Positions 48,739 to 60,455 of a DNA stretch of 64,000 bases are shown here, one piece after another. Within the stretch, counting starts at the first letter, position 1. The number at the start of each line of letters is the position of its first letter. Below the pieces are notes generated by a model. It did not search any database. It was not told the origin of the DNA and worked only from the letters and a program-made list of their open reading frames with translations. Made by a program: the position numbers and the translations under genes. Source of the DNA: Pochonia chlamydosporia 170 (taxonomy: Eukaryota; Ascomycota; Sordariomycetes; Hypocreales; Clavicipitaceae); the NCBI RefSeq assembly GCF_001653235.2, contig NC_035794.1, positions 1,860,001-1,924,000 of the forward strand. Reading direction: 5' to 3'.

Positions 48739-49458
48739 ATAGCACTAGACAACAAATTATTCGGGACATGATTAACATTAGTATTCTTATACAGCGTCTG
48801 AGGTGGCATCAGCAAGAGAGCAGTAACTTTGTAGAGTCGTTTACAAAGAGCGTGGACTCTATATGCAGCATGGCTAGAGAGACCGCGACCGGCGGGTGGA
48901 GAGATTGGATAAAGTGGGTGAAGTGTGTGGTTGCGCTGAGCCAGATTTGGAAAGTCTTGCGTAAGCTGTATTCTGGATGGGGGTGTACATTTGGCACATC
49001 TATTTCGGGGGGCAAGGTGGTTGTAGGGGCGAGCAGGGGAGGATCTGAGGGCGGCAAGATGTTGAGAATTTGTGCAAGGTTTGGCAAGTTTGGGGTGGGT
49101 GTTGTTCTGGACTTGATATGATGATACGATATGATAATGATAACGAATGTTGTAACGATATGGGGCTCCTCTTATTCTGTGATGGCAAGCAACAATGAGA
49201 CCGATGGTGAGCTGAGCATGTTTAACCTCTGATGACCACCTATCAATGGTGATGCAGCGTAACATGAGAAGTGCGCCAGCCTATTCTAATTACTATATGT
49301 GAATCTGTAATCCAAAATGTACTAGTATCAAAAATGACCTCTAGATTATTTGCTCTGGCAAAGGGACCGCTTCCCTAGTGCATAGACACCGTCCTAGTTA
49401 TATCCAACGACAATTCTCCAACGCGACGCCATTCTACGCACCACCAAGCCCATCACAT
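48739..49458. other. Convergent 3' spacer between the DUF4048 gene and the ceramidase gene
   Basis: 720 bp with both 3' UTRs. Overlapping ORFs on both strands (for example 48660-49121 plus, partly an out-of-frame shadow of exon 2) have no features supporting coding. Confidence 0.5.
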
Positions 49459-50375
49459 CTATGCCTTCTTTTTCTCATTCTTCACAACCTCACGCACCTC
49501 TCTCGCAACATCCATAAACCCACTCGCCCCAATCGCCGTCAACACATGCCACCACCCATGAAGCTCAAACAACCAAGCCCAAGGCAAACCCACCTGCCGC
49601 CGAATACTCCTAAGCTCAGCGCAGCACTCCAGGTCAATATTCCAAAGGCCATAGCCCACCACGCACAGCGCAATGCCCTTCCACGTCCGCACATTCCAAT
49701 CTCGCGTTCTGTCCTGCGGAAACGCCGGCCGCAGCCAATGGAACAGGTACTGAGACCGCAGGATGATCACCAGCACACCTGACACGAAAGCAACGACCTG
49801 GTAGATGATACGGGGGGATCGCACGTAGAACACGGCAAAGGACGTGAAGCACAGGGCTAGAATGGCCGAGATGAAGCGAGATTTGGCGGGCGATTGGCGG
49901 ACGGTCAGTGTGAAATGGAGCATGGACCAGGTCAGTCCGAGCATGGAGAACTCGTCGGCGAATTCGAGCGTTGACCGGAGACTGGCGTGGAAGAGGAAGG
50001 ATCCGATGCCGAGGACGAGGAGGGAGATGGACATGGCGTCTAGGTTGGGGGAGAGGATTCCACGGCTGCCGGGGCCGTACATGTATCGAAGGGCAAAGTA
50101 TACTAGGTAGAGTGTTAGTATTTGATGTTGGCGTGTCGTTGCTGAGAGGGGGAAGGGCAACGTACCATAGGCGAGATTTGTGAGTGAGTTGATGAATTCG
50201 GCGAGATATAGCGTCAACGCGTAGTCTTCTTCGCAGAAGCTATTCACGGTTAGTTATGAGACGCGCTGGACGCATGAAGGGAAGGTATCTCATACTTTGC
50301 CCGGCTGTTTGGTGGGCTCCAGGCTCCCTTGAGAGAGTTGGCATCGCCATCGAAACGGATATTATGGTGCCCCAT
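49459..50375 (-). CDS. Alkaline ceramidase (Ypc1/Ydc1/ACER type)
   Basis: Three exons: 50296-50375, 50166-50239 and 49459-50102, giving 265 aa. Introns are 56 and 63 nt. Splicing creates the conserved run NFCEEDYALTLYLAEFINSLTNL. The membrane zinc site is complete: Ser86 and His90 (GSFLFHAS), Asp101 (EFADEFSML), and His233 and His237 (HGWWH). These match the spacing in human ACER3. Seven hydrophobic segments are expected. The enzyme cleaves (dihydro/phyto)ceramide to a sphingoid base and fatty acid in the ER/Golgi. The protein is somewhat shorter than the yeast enzymes (about 300 aa), mainly at the C-terminus, which ends in a basic KNEKKKA tail (possible dilysine-like ER retention). Confidence 0.93.
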
Positions 50376-51925
50376 TTTTGTTTCGATTGCACTTGACTGG
50401 ACGTGCCTGGTTATAGGAAATGTTTTCGTCTATATGTCAGAGGTGAGGGACTCGACAGGATTATTTTGGCGGAGAATAATCCAGCGTCAATGGTCTGGTC
50501 CGTGCGATGGTTCGTTGTTGGTTGGGGTTTTTAAAGCTTCAGCTCTGACATGTGCTGACGGCTGGAAGTCTAATTATGGCTTCTGGTGGGATTGAATACC
50601 CCTGACGAAGCGGCCCCTACTGCGGACAAGCTGCATGGGTAATTTTTTCCGACTATGCCCGAAATAGTTGAGCGTACGAGCGCCGAAAGAATGGTAGAAT
50701 TGTCTGGTGGAAGGTTGGGGAAGTGAAGCTAACGAATTTGAGATGCAAAATGGTGATGAGTAATGAAATGTATTTGTGGTTGCTACGTCGCACAAGGTTT
50801 GCGATGCATCATCTTTCACTCTGTGACTCCAGACAACGAGTGAAAGAGGTCCAAAACTGCTCACACATAATGCGCATGTTTCTTAATGAGCAATATGTCT
50901 GGGAATGAGTTTCTGTCTGGTGCGGGGTGAATTTTGGATGAGAGCATTCGCAAGGTTGTCTTTGTTAATCGGAAGGCTGCCGACAATCCCGCCATGACAT
51001 GCCCGGCTTCCCTTGGCCGCACAATATGCAGAGGCGGCTCGTACGCAGTTATGCAAGTCTTCTAGTGCGTGCGAGTGAGCATATATCGGCAGGCAAGTTA
51101 TGTTCGATTGGCTACACGCATTTTGAAAGCTCAGCAGCATCACTTGTCTAGCTCATCCGACGTTGGCGACGGTCATGGCCCATTGAAGTCGTGAGTCTGT
51201 CTCGGTTCAGCTTCAACAGTACATCTTGCTCTGATCTGACATCAAAGCTCCAGCTCCTGTCAGAGGTAGAGATACGGATCCACTCGGATATTGTTTGCAT
51301 TGCCATTGACGGCTTTGCAAACCGGATGAAAGCTGCTGCTGCTTGCCCGGCCAATAACTGTAGCATAAAGGAGAGGGCCAACAATGAGACGAAAAAAGGG
51401 CCACGCTTGGACTGTACATACAAAGGAAGTAGTGTGGGAAGTGACTCCAAAACCATGTCTCTTTGTTGGGCTGATACAGGCTACGCTATTCAAAGTTGCA
51501 ACGGTCATGGCTAATAAACGCAAGAGTTGCTCATTGCTTTCACCAAAAGCATTCAAACTATCAGATCCTTCTCAAACTGATTAATGACAAACGTGAGATC
51601 TCCAATGGCTCCAGATTCCTACAAGTTTAATAGAATGTGATTATGGAGAAGCTGAGTGGACTTTCTGTTGGCGATACCTTTCTCGCAGCCTTTGTTCCGT
51701 GTTTCCAAAGCCAAATACGTACAACTGTTATTAACACAAAGAGCCCAGTCTGAAAGACTGTGAATGCCTCAGTTGGCACCAGACGAATGGCATGCCAACC
51801 GCCACGGCTGTGTCTTCCTTTATTATAAGTCCATGCCCATTAAGAACTTAACGAACCATTTGACCTCGTCATCAAGCCCGTCACTTCTCCACGAGCTATA
51901 ACTCCATCCACATCAAACAGACACC
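50376..51925. other. Divergent spacer between the ceramidase gene and the 2EXR-like gene
   Basis: 1.55 kb. Short ORFs on both strands overlap each other and show no domain. I see no RNA gene or mobile element. Confidence 0.55.
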
Positions 51926-52492
51926 ATGTCATTTCTATCCCTCCCCTCAGAACTGCGCATCGAGATATACAAGCTTCTCTTCTTCCCCTCCGGCCCCCTA
52001 ACGATCTACGTCCCCCGACCCATCATCGACGATGAAGACGAAGATTGTTACTCACGGCATTCCGAGAGGCGAAAGCCCAAGCCAAGCCTCGAAATAATCC
52101 GCACCAACAAGCAAATCTACCGAGAATCTCTCCCCCTTCTGTACCAGGGTTGCAAACTTTGCTTCGTTCCGGATGAGGCCGTCATCGCCGAGTTCCTCGA
52201 TAACATGCCAGAATTTGCACGCTTCAACATACAGACCGTAGGGATAAAGCCTCAAGCGAAAAACCTGCAGGAGCATCCCAGCACGAGGACGAACAAACGT
52301 CAAGTGATTCAGCAAGCTTGTTGGCTCGCTATCACCGCTTTGATTGCGGGATCTTTCCCCAATCTGCAGCTGTTCGGAGGACACTTGAGCCTTTGGAAGG
52401 GCTATGAGCTGGTGACGGAATATGACAGGTGGGTGTGGGTGCCTCTTGAGACGCTGTATCGTGTGCACAGACCTGCTCAGGCGACGAACTGA
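51926..52492 (+). CDS. 2EXR/F-box-like small protein, function unknown
   Basis: Single ORF of 188 aa. It opens with FLSLPSELRIEIYKLLFF (about 3-20), the helix-turn-helix start typical of the fungal 2EXR/F-box-like families. This is followed by an acidic patch (DDEDED, about 36-41) and a conserved-looking EIIRTNKQIYRESLPLLY segment (about 54-71), usual after such motifs. No ligase partner or function can be inferred. The reading frame stays coding-like for 28 further codons after the TGA stop (through the TGA ending at 52581). The stop may therefore be a recent truncation, or the real gene may have an unrecognised 3' intron. Confidence 0.68.
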   Translation: MSFLSLPSELRIEIYKLLFFPSGPLTIYVPRPIIDDEDEDCYSRHSERRKPKPSLEIIRTNKQIYRESLPLLYQGCKLCFVPDEAVIAEFLDNMPEFARFNIQTVGIKPQAKNLQEHPSTRTNKRQVIQQACWLAITALIAGSFPNLQLFGGHLSLWKGYELVTEYDRWVWVPLETLYRVHRPAQATN

Positions 52493-54416
52493 GTATTGGC
52501 ATGGACGGGAGAGAACACGCTGGATAAATGGGACGATGAGGTGAAACGAGTTGGAGAGGCTGTGGAAGGCGTATCGTCATGAATGGGTGAGGGTGAGCAG
52601 ATGGTGTTAATCCTTGAAGTGACAGAGTGTAACTGTCTGCAGCATCATTTAGCAGATGAGAGAAGAGGTAGAGGCTCATACATGCCTTGGTCATGTTGTA
52701 TAACAAGCTCGGCAAGTGTGGGAAGGCATGTTGTACGTTTAGAACAGGACGGCAGCTATATTGCATTGGCAAAGCTGGCGTAAATGGTATACTTGGCGCG
52801 GATATCATGCTAGATGAGTAAGAGTGAAATACATATATTGTACTTGCTCATCTACTTTTCGAGCTACATGATATAGTTGCGTGGAAAGAAGTAGGATAAG
52901 GTAGATAAGTAGTTACCAGCGAAGTGAACAAGAACTTTACACGCAAAAATGATCAACTTAGGCAACTCACCACAAACTACGCCTCTTCCTTACTAGTGCT
53001 TTTTTTTTAAGAGAAGAAAAGAAAAAGTCATCGTGTTGAATTGATGCAACCGTCTGCGGGTAATATGCCAGCCGGCCCAATCAGTCCACGTATTGATGAG
53101 TTGACATGGACGTCAGCCTTATATTGGAGCGTCTGGTATTTATCCCAACTCAGTCGCAGGCAATTTTTCATTCCGGATTTAATAACTACGTCTTGGTGCA
53201 TCGCCTCACCACCAACTGTTGCTCCACGTTTGTGATGCCGCTTCGTTTAGTCGGTGCCACAGTCTACAATGTGTCAGATAAGACTCCGATCTCACATCAG
53301 CATTTCACAATTCAAGCTCAGACTAAAAGATTTGTACTTCTTCACTGCAGAGCCTGGACCCATGTACCTACCATCATAGCAAATCCTGTTCAGCCCGTTG
53401 GGCAACAACCAAAATAGCTAAAGTACGTGTCTTACAAGTTTTGAACTCCTCTGGCAGGAAACGGAACCCGCAGCAGTATCAAATTAAGAGCACTCTATCC
53501 TTGACGCATAACTCTCCGTCGAGTTAAAGTGTACAGCCTACATGCACCTCGCGCAAATGATTCCGCTTCCGTAGTGTAGTATGGACCCCATCACCAACTC
53601 CACCATCAAGAGCCGCCCGCACCCCAGATTACCAACCACGGCGTAGCTATCCATCCGTTCCACGCCAACAGCTACGTCAACACACACCAAACCGTCAGGA
53701 TCGGACATGTAGGGCTGTCTAAAGTCCGGATAGGTTCATCTCACCAGCCCAGACCCTTCTTCTCGGATACACACAGCCAATGAACCAGAGAAAAGGAGTC
53801 GCAGTCAGAAAGGTCAGATTCGAGGTGGCAGCATCGACGCGGCCCCACATCCACTGGCCCACGCCACGCCCAGATCCCCTGTCAATCATGCTGCATCAAA
53901 TCGTTCAGTGGCTTGCTGGCCCCTCGCTCTCGCTAAATTCGCCCCGCAGCCGCGAACCACATCCTGATTTGATCGCGGGACCGAAACATTGAAAGCGAAT
54001 GCGAGCACTTGAGCGGAACATCATTCAACACCCAGTGACATTGATGGAATTGCAAAAGCCAGCCAACACTGCCGATTGGCAGCCCCCTCTGCTTCTGGAT
54101 GTCTTCGTAACGGACTTTTCTTATATTCCGCTCGCACGGACCAAATGGAATACCGAACGCACGTCCGGCCAGCACTCGCTTAGCCTTGTCTGTGACGTAC
54201 GTAACTATATATATTACCAGTCAGCAATTGCAGTTTCACTTGTTTCGGTAAAATACTTAAATGTGGCCTTTGTCTTCGCTGCTGGTGTGTTTCACAGACT
54301 TCAACGTCGGGCTAACCAAAGCAAACTTGACTCGACCATTCACAACATAATCCATCTCCTCCAGCGACTACTCCTGACTTTCTCCCCCCATTAACAAGAC
54401 CACCATCGTCATCAAC
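52493..54416. other. Intergenic between the 2EXR-like gene and the DUF4188 gene
   Basis: 1.9 kb, same-strand spacer. No ORF with recognisable features. The last about 60 bp before the DUF4188 ATG are C/T-rich, as expected of a fungal leader. Confidence 0.55.
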
Positions 54417-55313
54417 ATGGTCGACTTCAAGCCAAAGCTCGCACCCGTCACTCCTCCTCCCCTCGAGAAACCCATCCCCCTAACCATTGTACGTTCTTTA
54501 CTCGCCTCATCCAGTCACTCAAACTAACATCCCCAGCTCCTCGTCAAGTCCCTCCTCGCCCACCGCCAAAAAGTCTTCCTCATCGCAACCGTCCAACTCA
54601 TCATATGCACCCTCTTCCCCGGCCGCTATGCCATCGTCCCCATCGCCACTCTCCTGCTCTGCATCCTCACCACCGAAGCCATCGACTACTTCCTCCCGCG
54701 CCCATCGCCACCACCAGCATACATGACAACCGTAGTCCCCGGCCGGACATCATCCCTCCTCCCCCGCGCAAACGGCACGTTCGGCTCCTCGCCCTCCTCG
54801 CAGCCCCTCGTCGTGTTCAACCTCGGCGTGCAGTTCAACCACCCCCAGGGCCGTATGTGTCCCCACGGAAAGGACATTGCCGAAAAGTTCATCGAGATGA
54901 ATCAAAGTCTGCGAGAGCGTCGGGAGGAGCTCGGCCTCATCAGCATGACCGACTGGGTTGGTGGGAAGCCCAGCACCGCCGACACCCTCCTGATGAGCTA
55001 CTATTTCAAAGACGTGGAGAGCATTCACAAGTTTGCGCATGAGGAGATGCATCGCAAGGCGTGGGATTGGTATAATGCCGTGAAGCCGGATCACATTGGT
55101 ATCTTTCACGAGACGTTTGTGGTGCCGGCGCATAGCTATGAGACTATTTATGCGAATTGCAAGCCGTTGCTGTTGGGCGCGGGCTTGGTCAAGTGTGATG
55201 ATATGGAGGGCGACAAGAAGTGGAGGAATACGCTGGTGAGTGCGGATAGTGTTGCGCTGAAGAGTCAGTGGCAGAGGATGAACCGAGATGTTGATGGAGT
55301 GCCGAAGCAATGA
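54417..55313 (+). CDS. DUF4188 family protein (monooxygenase-like fold)
   Basis: Two exons, 54417-54488 and 54537-55313, with a 48-nt intron (ATT|GTACGT, CTAAC branch, CCCCAG), giving 282 aa. An N-terminal hydrophobic pair (about 38-78: VFLIATVQLIICTLFPGRY and IVPIATLLLCILTTEAIDYF) suggests membrane anchoring. The DUF4188 domain follows (about 100-245), with VVFNLGVQFNHPQG, DWVGG, LLMSYYFKDVESIHKFAHE, HIGIFHETFVVPAHSYETIYANC and a Gly-rich end. The family has a ferredoxin-like alpha/beta fold resembling small monooxygenases and some heme-containing dehydratases; no activity is established. I chose the upstream ATG at 54417 because the spliced N-terminus stays open and carries the family PPPLEKP segment. 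Confidence 0.86.
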
Positions 55314-55482
55314 AGTTGATGAGATTTGATGAGCTCCTTTTTTGTGCATTTACAGCCGGCATTTTCTTGCCCTTTCTCTTCTCTTATGTGGTGTCTCGAT
55401 ACTTGTTTTTAGCGGTAAAAATTAGATTTGTCTTTGTAGCAGAAATGATATCCTTTTCCTACCTAGGTACTTGACATGGCCT
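55314..55482. other. Short convergent 3' spacer
   Basis: 169 bp between the DUF4188 stop (+) and the glycoside-hydrolase-like stop (-). Transcripts from both strands probably overlap here. It includes a CTACCTAGGTA element near 55,461. Confidence 0.5.
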
Positions 55483-57325
55483 TTACTTCTTGCACTTGCC
55501 CTTGCCAACACCCAGAATTACCATGTTTGTCGCCATCCCACTCTGCTTTGATAAACGAATCTCACCCTCTCCCAACGTCCACGTTCCATTCCCCCAAACA
55601 ACGGCATCCTTACTCTTAAGTGTAATAGACTTTGGCAGCGGAATCGAAATCTCTCCCTGAATAGCTTCATAGCCGCCATTCACCACCGACACCAATACTT
55701 GGCTCTCGCCAACCCAGTATGCCGCATCGACAACTTCATGACTCTTCACCTTTACGCGCTGTGCCTTGCCCGTGACGATGAAGTCTCGCACAGGCTGGTT
55801 TGCAACCGTTGACCCGAATTTGCCCATAATCACGCCCAGAGCTTCGCTAAATGGCCATACCCACGAAGCAATCACCTTGGCGTCGTGATTGAATCCCAAT
55901 GCATTCATGGCGACTTCCTCCTCGTTCGTCGGATCTCTGAACCAGTAGTTTTCGCCGTGGAACGTTTGGGGGTTATGCGCTTTTGTCTTGGGCCAGAGGC
56001 CCAGCCAGCGCTCATACTGTATCAAGTTGTCCAGACGATTCGATACGTCCTGCACGTTGCCTTGGCAGTTGTCGCATCCGCAGTCGCCGTAGGTCCTGTT
56101 GCAAGGGGTGCCCCATTTGTTGAAAGTGCTATTGATCCCAATGGGGTAGACGTCTTCCATGACAAAGTCGGCACCAGCGGTGTACTCTTTGAAGTAGAAG
56201 TTTTGGCAGTTAAGAGTAACGGATACCGGGTGGTACGGGTCGAGTTGGCGGATAAGATCTCTAGCTTTGGGGAGGAGGTCGAAGGGGTCCTGGTGACCGT
56301 CGGGTCTTGTCCAGTTAGCTCGTCACGCATCATGCTGCTTGTTGGAAACAACGAACATACTCATCTGCTCCCCAGTACGAATATATGCCCTCAAAGTCCC
56401 GAATGACAGACACCTGCTCCTTCACCGCCGTCAAATTCTTATATGAGCCCCTCAAATCGTACATGTACCGCAGGTCCAACGTATCCATGTACTCATAAGT
56501 TGCGCGCGACTTTTGCACCGTCGTTAGAGACACCATACTGTTCAGTCCCAGGTCTTTGTACGCCTTGACTTTTTTCACATAATCCTTGTCACAAAGGAAG
56601 TTGTCGCACGAGGCGTAGTAACCATACGGCAGGAAAGGCTCAAACTTGTTCTTTGTGGCTGGACTGCGGAACAAGAAGCCTCCATTCAAATTATCCAACT
56701 TGGCTACGCTGCCCGTCTTCTTTTCCGGGAGGAACATTAGTTCACTCGTCGCAGAAACGTTGGAAGCGCCGTTTTCGGTGGCACCAAACAGCACCACTTT
56801 ATAAGGATCAAAGCGAGGCTTGAGACTGGTTAGGTTGAAGGCATATACGTTGCCAGTCGTGCTGACATTGACTCGATTGGAAATGAGAACGTCATTGTTG
56901 GAAACGAGATTAATCGTAAACACAACCTGCGGCGCCGTATCAGGTGTGCTCAGATTAGGCCAAGTTTGGCCATGCCATTTCGAAATGCCAGCATTTACTA
57001 CAAATTCAGCCTGTTTTTCGCTTTCGAGGTAAATGCTGTATCTCGGCTTGAACTGTATATCGAGAGCTGGACCATTGGGAAGAGCCGCTGGCTCGACAGT
57101 CTCACCACCAGGCTCAAAGCTTGGATATCTTCGGAACGCAGTTAGCCCAATTGAACTCCAATTCGCGGGAGGGTGCAAACCGTACTGAGGTTGATAGGCT
57201 TTGCCACACCATCGTGGCCACTCGGGATGATTACCAGTTTCCTGGGCGGCCACGAGGCCAATTAGTGCTGAGAGGACTGTAAACACGCCCATAACGATTG
57301 TCGCTTCACGCGCCAAGTGCCCCAT
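55483..57325 (-). CDS. Secreted glycoside-hydrolase-like TIM-barrel protein
   Basis: Two exons, 56361-57325 and 55483-56305, with a 55-nt intron (GA|GTATGT ... GACAAG), giving 595 aa. A signal peptide spans about residues 1-28 (VMGVFTVLSALIGLVAAQ); an alternative start Met lies at residue 12. Multiple NxS/T sequons are present. The N-terminal beta-rich part (about 60-225) precedes a barrel-like core. The splice restores SYWGADEPDGHQDP (about 315-328), whose Glu is a good candidate acid/base, then LDPYHPVSVTLNC, and SWVWPFSEALG later. The C-terminal part (about 500-590) is a small beta domain with AYWVGESQVLVSVVN. Overall it resembles clan GH-A-like enzymes, but I cannot assign a family or substrate. 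The GH76 gene downstream suggests a wall or polysaccharide context. Confidence 0.8.
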
Positions 57326-60300
57326 ATGATGATATGCCGGAGAACGCAGAGGAAGAGCTGTTCCTCCATCAGAGGCACTGGCACACCGTTGCTTTTAATT
57401 TGATGGCCAATTGACACTTCCAGGTGTGGCCATGCGGAGCTGGTGCAACGTCGCAGTGTGATCCGTGATTACTCCGCGCTCTGAATCTGACTGCGAATTG
57501 ACGGCTCATTTTGCAGAGGAAGATGGAAATGTCGACAGCTCTATTTCCATTTTGGGTAGGTGCGTTCCTGGCAAGGTGGGGAAATCTCGCGGGGAAGATG
57601 TCGTCTAAGCACAAAATGGAGCTTTTGGCGTTATGCGGCATGGGAACTGCCGACGGATAATTGGGATGGCGTTTGAGAGCACAAGACAACAAAGGGATAT
57701 AACATGAGACCATACTGCCTGCCAAGGGGAAGCTTTCACTTTTCAAAGAGCAATTGTCACCCAAAAGTCCACCTCAGCAGTGAGAGATGCCATGCCAAGC
57801 CGGCCACACGAGCATAGAAGCCGAAGTCTTGGCAAAAGCAGATCTACATTACCCTAAAGACGAATTGATAAGCTGGAGCACATGGTTCAAGAGAGTTGGA
57901 GGAAATCGAGTGCTGCAATGACTACGGATAGTGTCATGTCATACTGCCCGTGTGAGGAGCTGGGAGTTCGATGCATCTTCTCACGCCTCGACATTGTGTA
58001 ACATGAATCATGCGATATTAGTTTTCATATCCGTCCCATGTAAGCGCCCATCATCTGCCCTGGCAAAGAGGACGGGTCACGAAAATACCCCGAATGGTAT
58101 TTATAATTGAATGCGATAGAGTTGCCATGTTGCGTAGCTTTTGTGGACCTCCCACCACTCTGGTGTTGGGATTTTTGACCAAGAAGGCGAAACACATAGA
58201 TAGGACCTGGGCAATTCTTTGCCCGTCAACCTCTTCCATGAATGGCAGCCCCATGATGGCGTCCTAAGGAAGGGGCCATCTTGAATCTGTGGTACGGTGA
58301 TTCGAACCTATCCAAAGATATTTCGAGCGGATCAACGGATCGGATACACTGCCGAGAGCTCCATATTATCTACAGAGGAGAGGCGAAATGATCTCTGGTT
58401 TGGACGTCGCATGATAAGTTGATGCATGTGCATGGGTTTCTCTCTCTCAACTCTTGATCATTTTGTCAGGTGCGGAGTACTTTCACTGTGACTGGGCATG
58501 TTGATGTATTGGTTACTCAGTCTGATAGGGGCAATGTGGCCTGGTCTGCTCTGATGGAGTCTTTCATCTCGTCTATTGCGTGGCAGTGCCGTCAGGGCCG
58601 CCTGAAGCCAATGGTTGGCTGGCGGCTAGGGACCAACGGTGGATCTGACGAAGTCAAATTCGTGCTCCTTTTTCCTGCCCTGCTGGTGAAATGAATGCTC
58701 TGAGTCGAAAGGCTTCCGAGGAAACAATGGCCCTGTACGGAGTACTAAAAGTTGGAACAACTCCCTCAAGGCAGTTTCTGCAGCATTGCGGGCGATGAAT
58801 GGATTCTTGGAATCTTGCAGCCGTAGAAGCGGCAGGGGAAGCCGAGAAGACGATGTCTCGTCTTCTGGAGCCAACTGGACAGAAATGGCAAGTCGTAGCT
58901 TTATACTGGATTTCGGATGTTGGAAGAAACCAACAGTAGATATACCAGACCAAGAAACGATGCATTGTTCGGCGCGGAAGGCGAAAGACGCATTCTGAAA
59001 CTATTTTGACATTTTTCTGTGGAGTTGCACATCCCAGTTTCAGAACCTTGTGGCTGGCATTTTCTGTGGGTGGGTCCTTCCTCAAATAGTGCTCAAAATA
59101 ACCTTGCTTGGAGGCTTGCGAAGGGCGGATGGAAGGAGAGGCTAATAAACCCTGGCTTGGTTCCTTCCAAGATTGTCCCTGATTTGAGTCTGGCAGTCCA
59201 GCAATCATAGATTTTGTATCATCTTCAACCTCACCTTGCTAACAGAACGGCTTTCAATTCTCCTTGCATCCTGTCGCTCCATGCACCCAACTCCACAGTC
59301 CACGTAATTATCCAACCTCCAGACAGGAATCGCCAAGAAAAACATGCTTGCCCACACCATGGCGCAGCATTGGACGTGGCCAAGAGCGGCAAAGCGCATC
59401 ACCAAGCAAATTGGTCCTTTCTAATGATACGAGGTTCAAACCTGGCACTAGCCGGACGCGTCACGGTATGCCAGCGCCAATTGTGGTTGTCATCCCAGAC
59501 ACCTAACATACATCAAAGCTTCTGTAACAACACACACTTTGAAGGCCGGAAGGCTGTTTCAGGGGTGGCCCAATGACATGGGGGCGAAGGCACACAGCCA
59601 CTTTCGGGACACGGGTCCTCGGAATCTTGTAACAGATGAGATGGCGTCTTTTTCGACATTGTTCTGTGCACCTACAAAGTCAAGTCGAAGCCATTTTACA
59701 TCTTGTCGGTCCCAGCTCTGGCTCTACGACATATCGGCAGCGACGAGACCCATGGGCAGCTTGCTGGGCTGTATGAGGACTTTTCTTCGCCAGCAGAGAA
59801 TAATTCGCAGATAGTCCCTAACTAATTGACGTCTCGTCAACCCTGTGGTCTTGGCAAGCTACTCCGAACCAGTACTTGGGCTTACCAGGATTAACGGAGC
59901 AGTGACCCAGCAAGTGGCATCTCAAATCCACTATCCCCATGGATGTCTCCTGAGAAATGAGTAGGGACCTTGTCACTCCCTGGACACTCTCTCGGCCATC
60001 TAACGTGATCCATTTCCTGATCTTTCTCCAATTCTTGCCGGTTTTCCATCTTTGATCTCGAAGCATCTTTATTGCCACTCTGCGTGGTGGCTAACAACTT
60101 CATATTCACTCTTTCACCATAGCACAGCGAACTTTGCTTTTTATACCATTCTACTGTCCATGCTGGCCAAATTCACATTCCGGTGAACAAACTCCCACTC
60201 CCGTCTTCGCTTCGCGACTTGCATGCCGATAGAACGTCTTGTTTAGAGATTTAACAGTCAGCACTTGATTTATCGATTTAGTCAGCTACAACCGTCTATA

Positions 60301-60455
60301 CGATTATATTGATGCGAGCCGGGATTGCATCAATTTTCCCCAATACTAAGAGGTTGTGAAATCGCAAGACTACATTGTCGTCTCCCATCTTTGACTAGAC
60401 CACCGTCGATACGATTCCATATTCAACTTCTCGGCGTTGACGATCCCAGAGCAGA
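57326..60455. other. Long divergent gene-free spacer between the GH-like gene and the GH76 gene
   Basis: 3.1 kb, the longest spacer in the window. ORFs such as 58654-59208 (minus) and 59214-59576 (plus) have no signal peptide, domain or plausible codon pattern. I checked GGTTCGA-like sites (for example near 58,290 and 59,435) for tRNA structure; the T-stem does not pair. Probably regulatory DNA and old degraded sequence. Confidence 0.5.

Noticed and set aside
58281..58375. Possible tRNA on the minus strand with a GGTTCGAATC B-box-like site
   Set aside because: The T-stem flanks do not pair and no matching A box, anticodon stem or acceptor stem can be drawn.
58654..59208. 184-codon minus-strand ORF in the spacer before the GH76 gene
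   Set aside because: Composition and motif content are not protein-like, it overlaps other open frames, and no family is recognisable.
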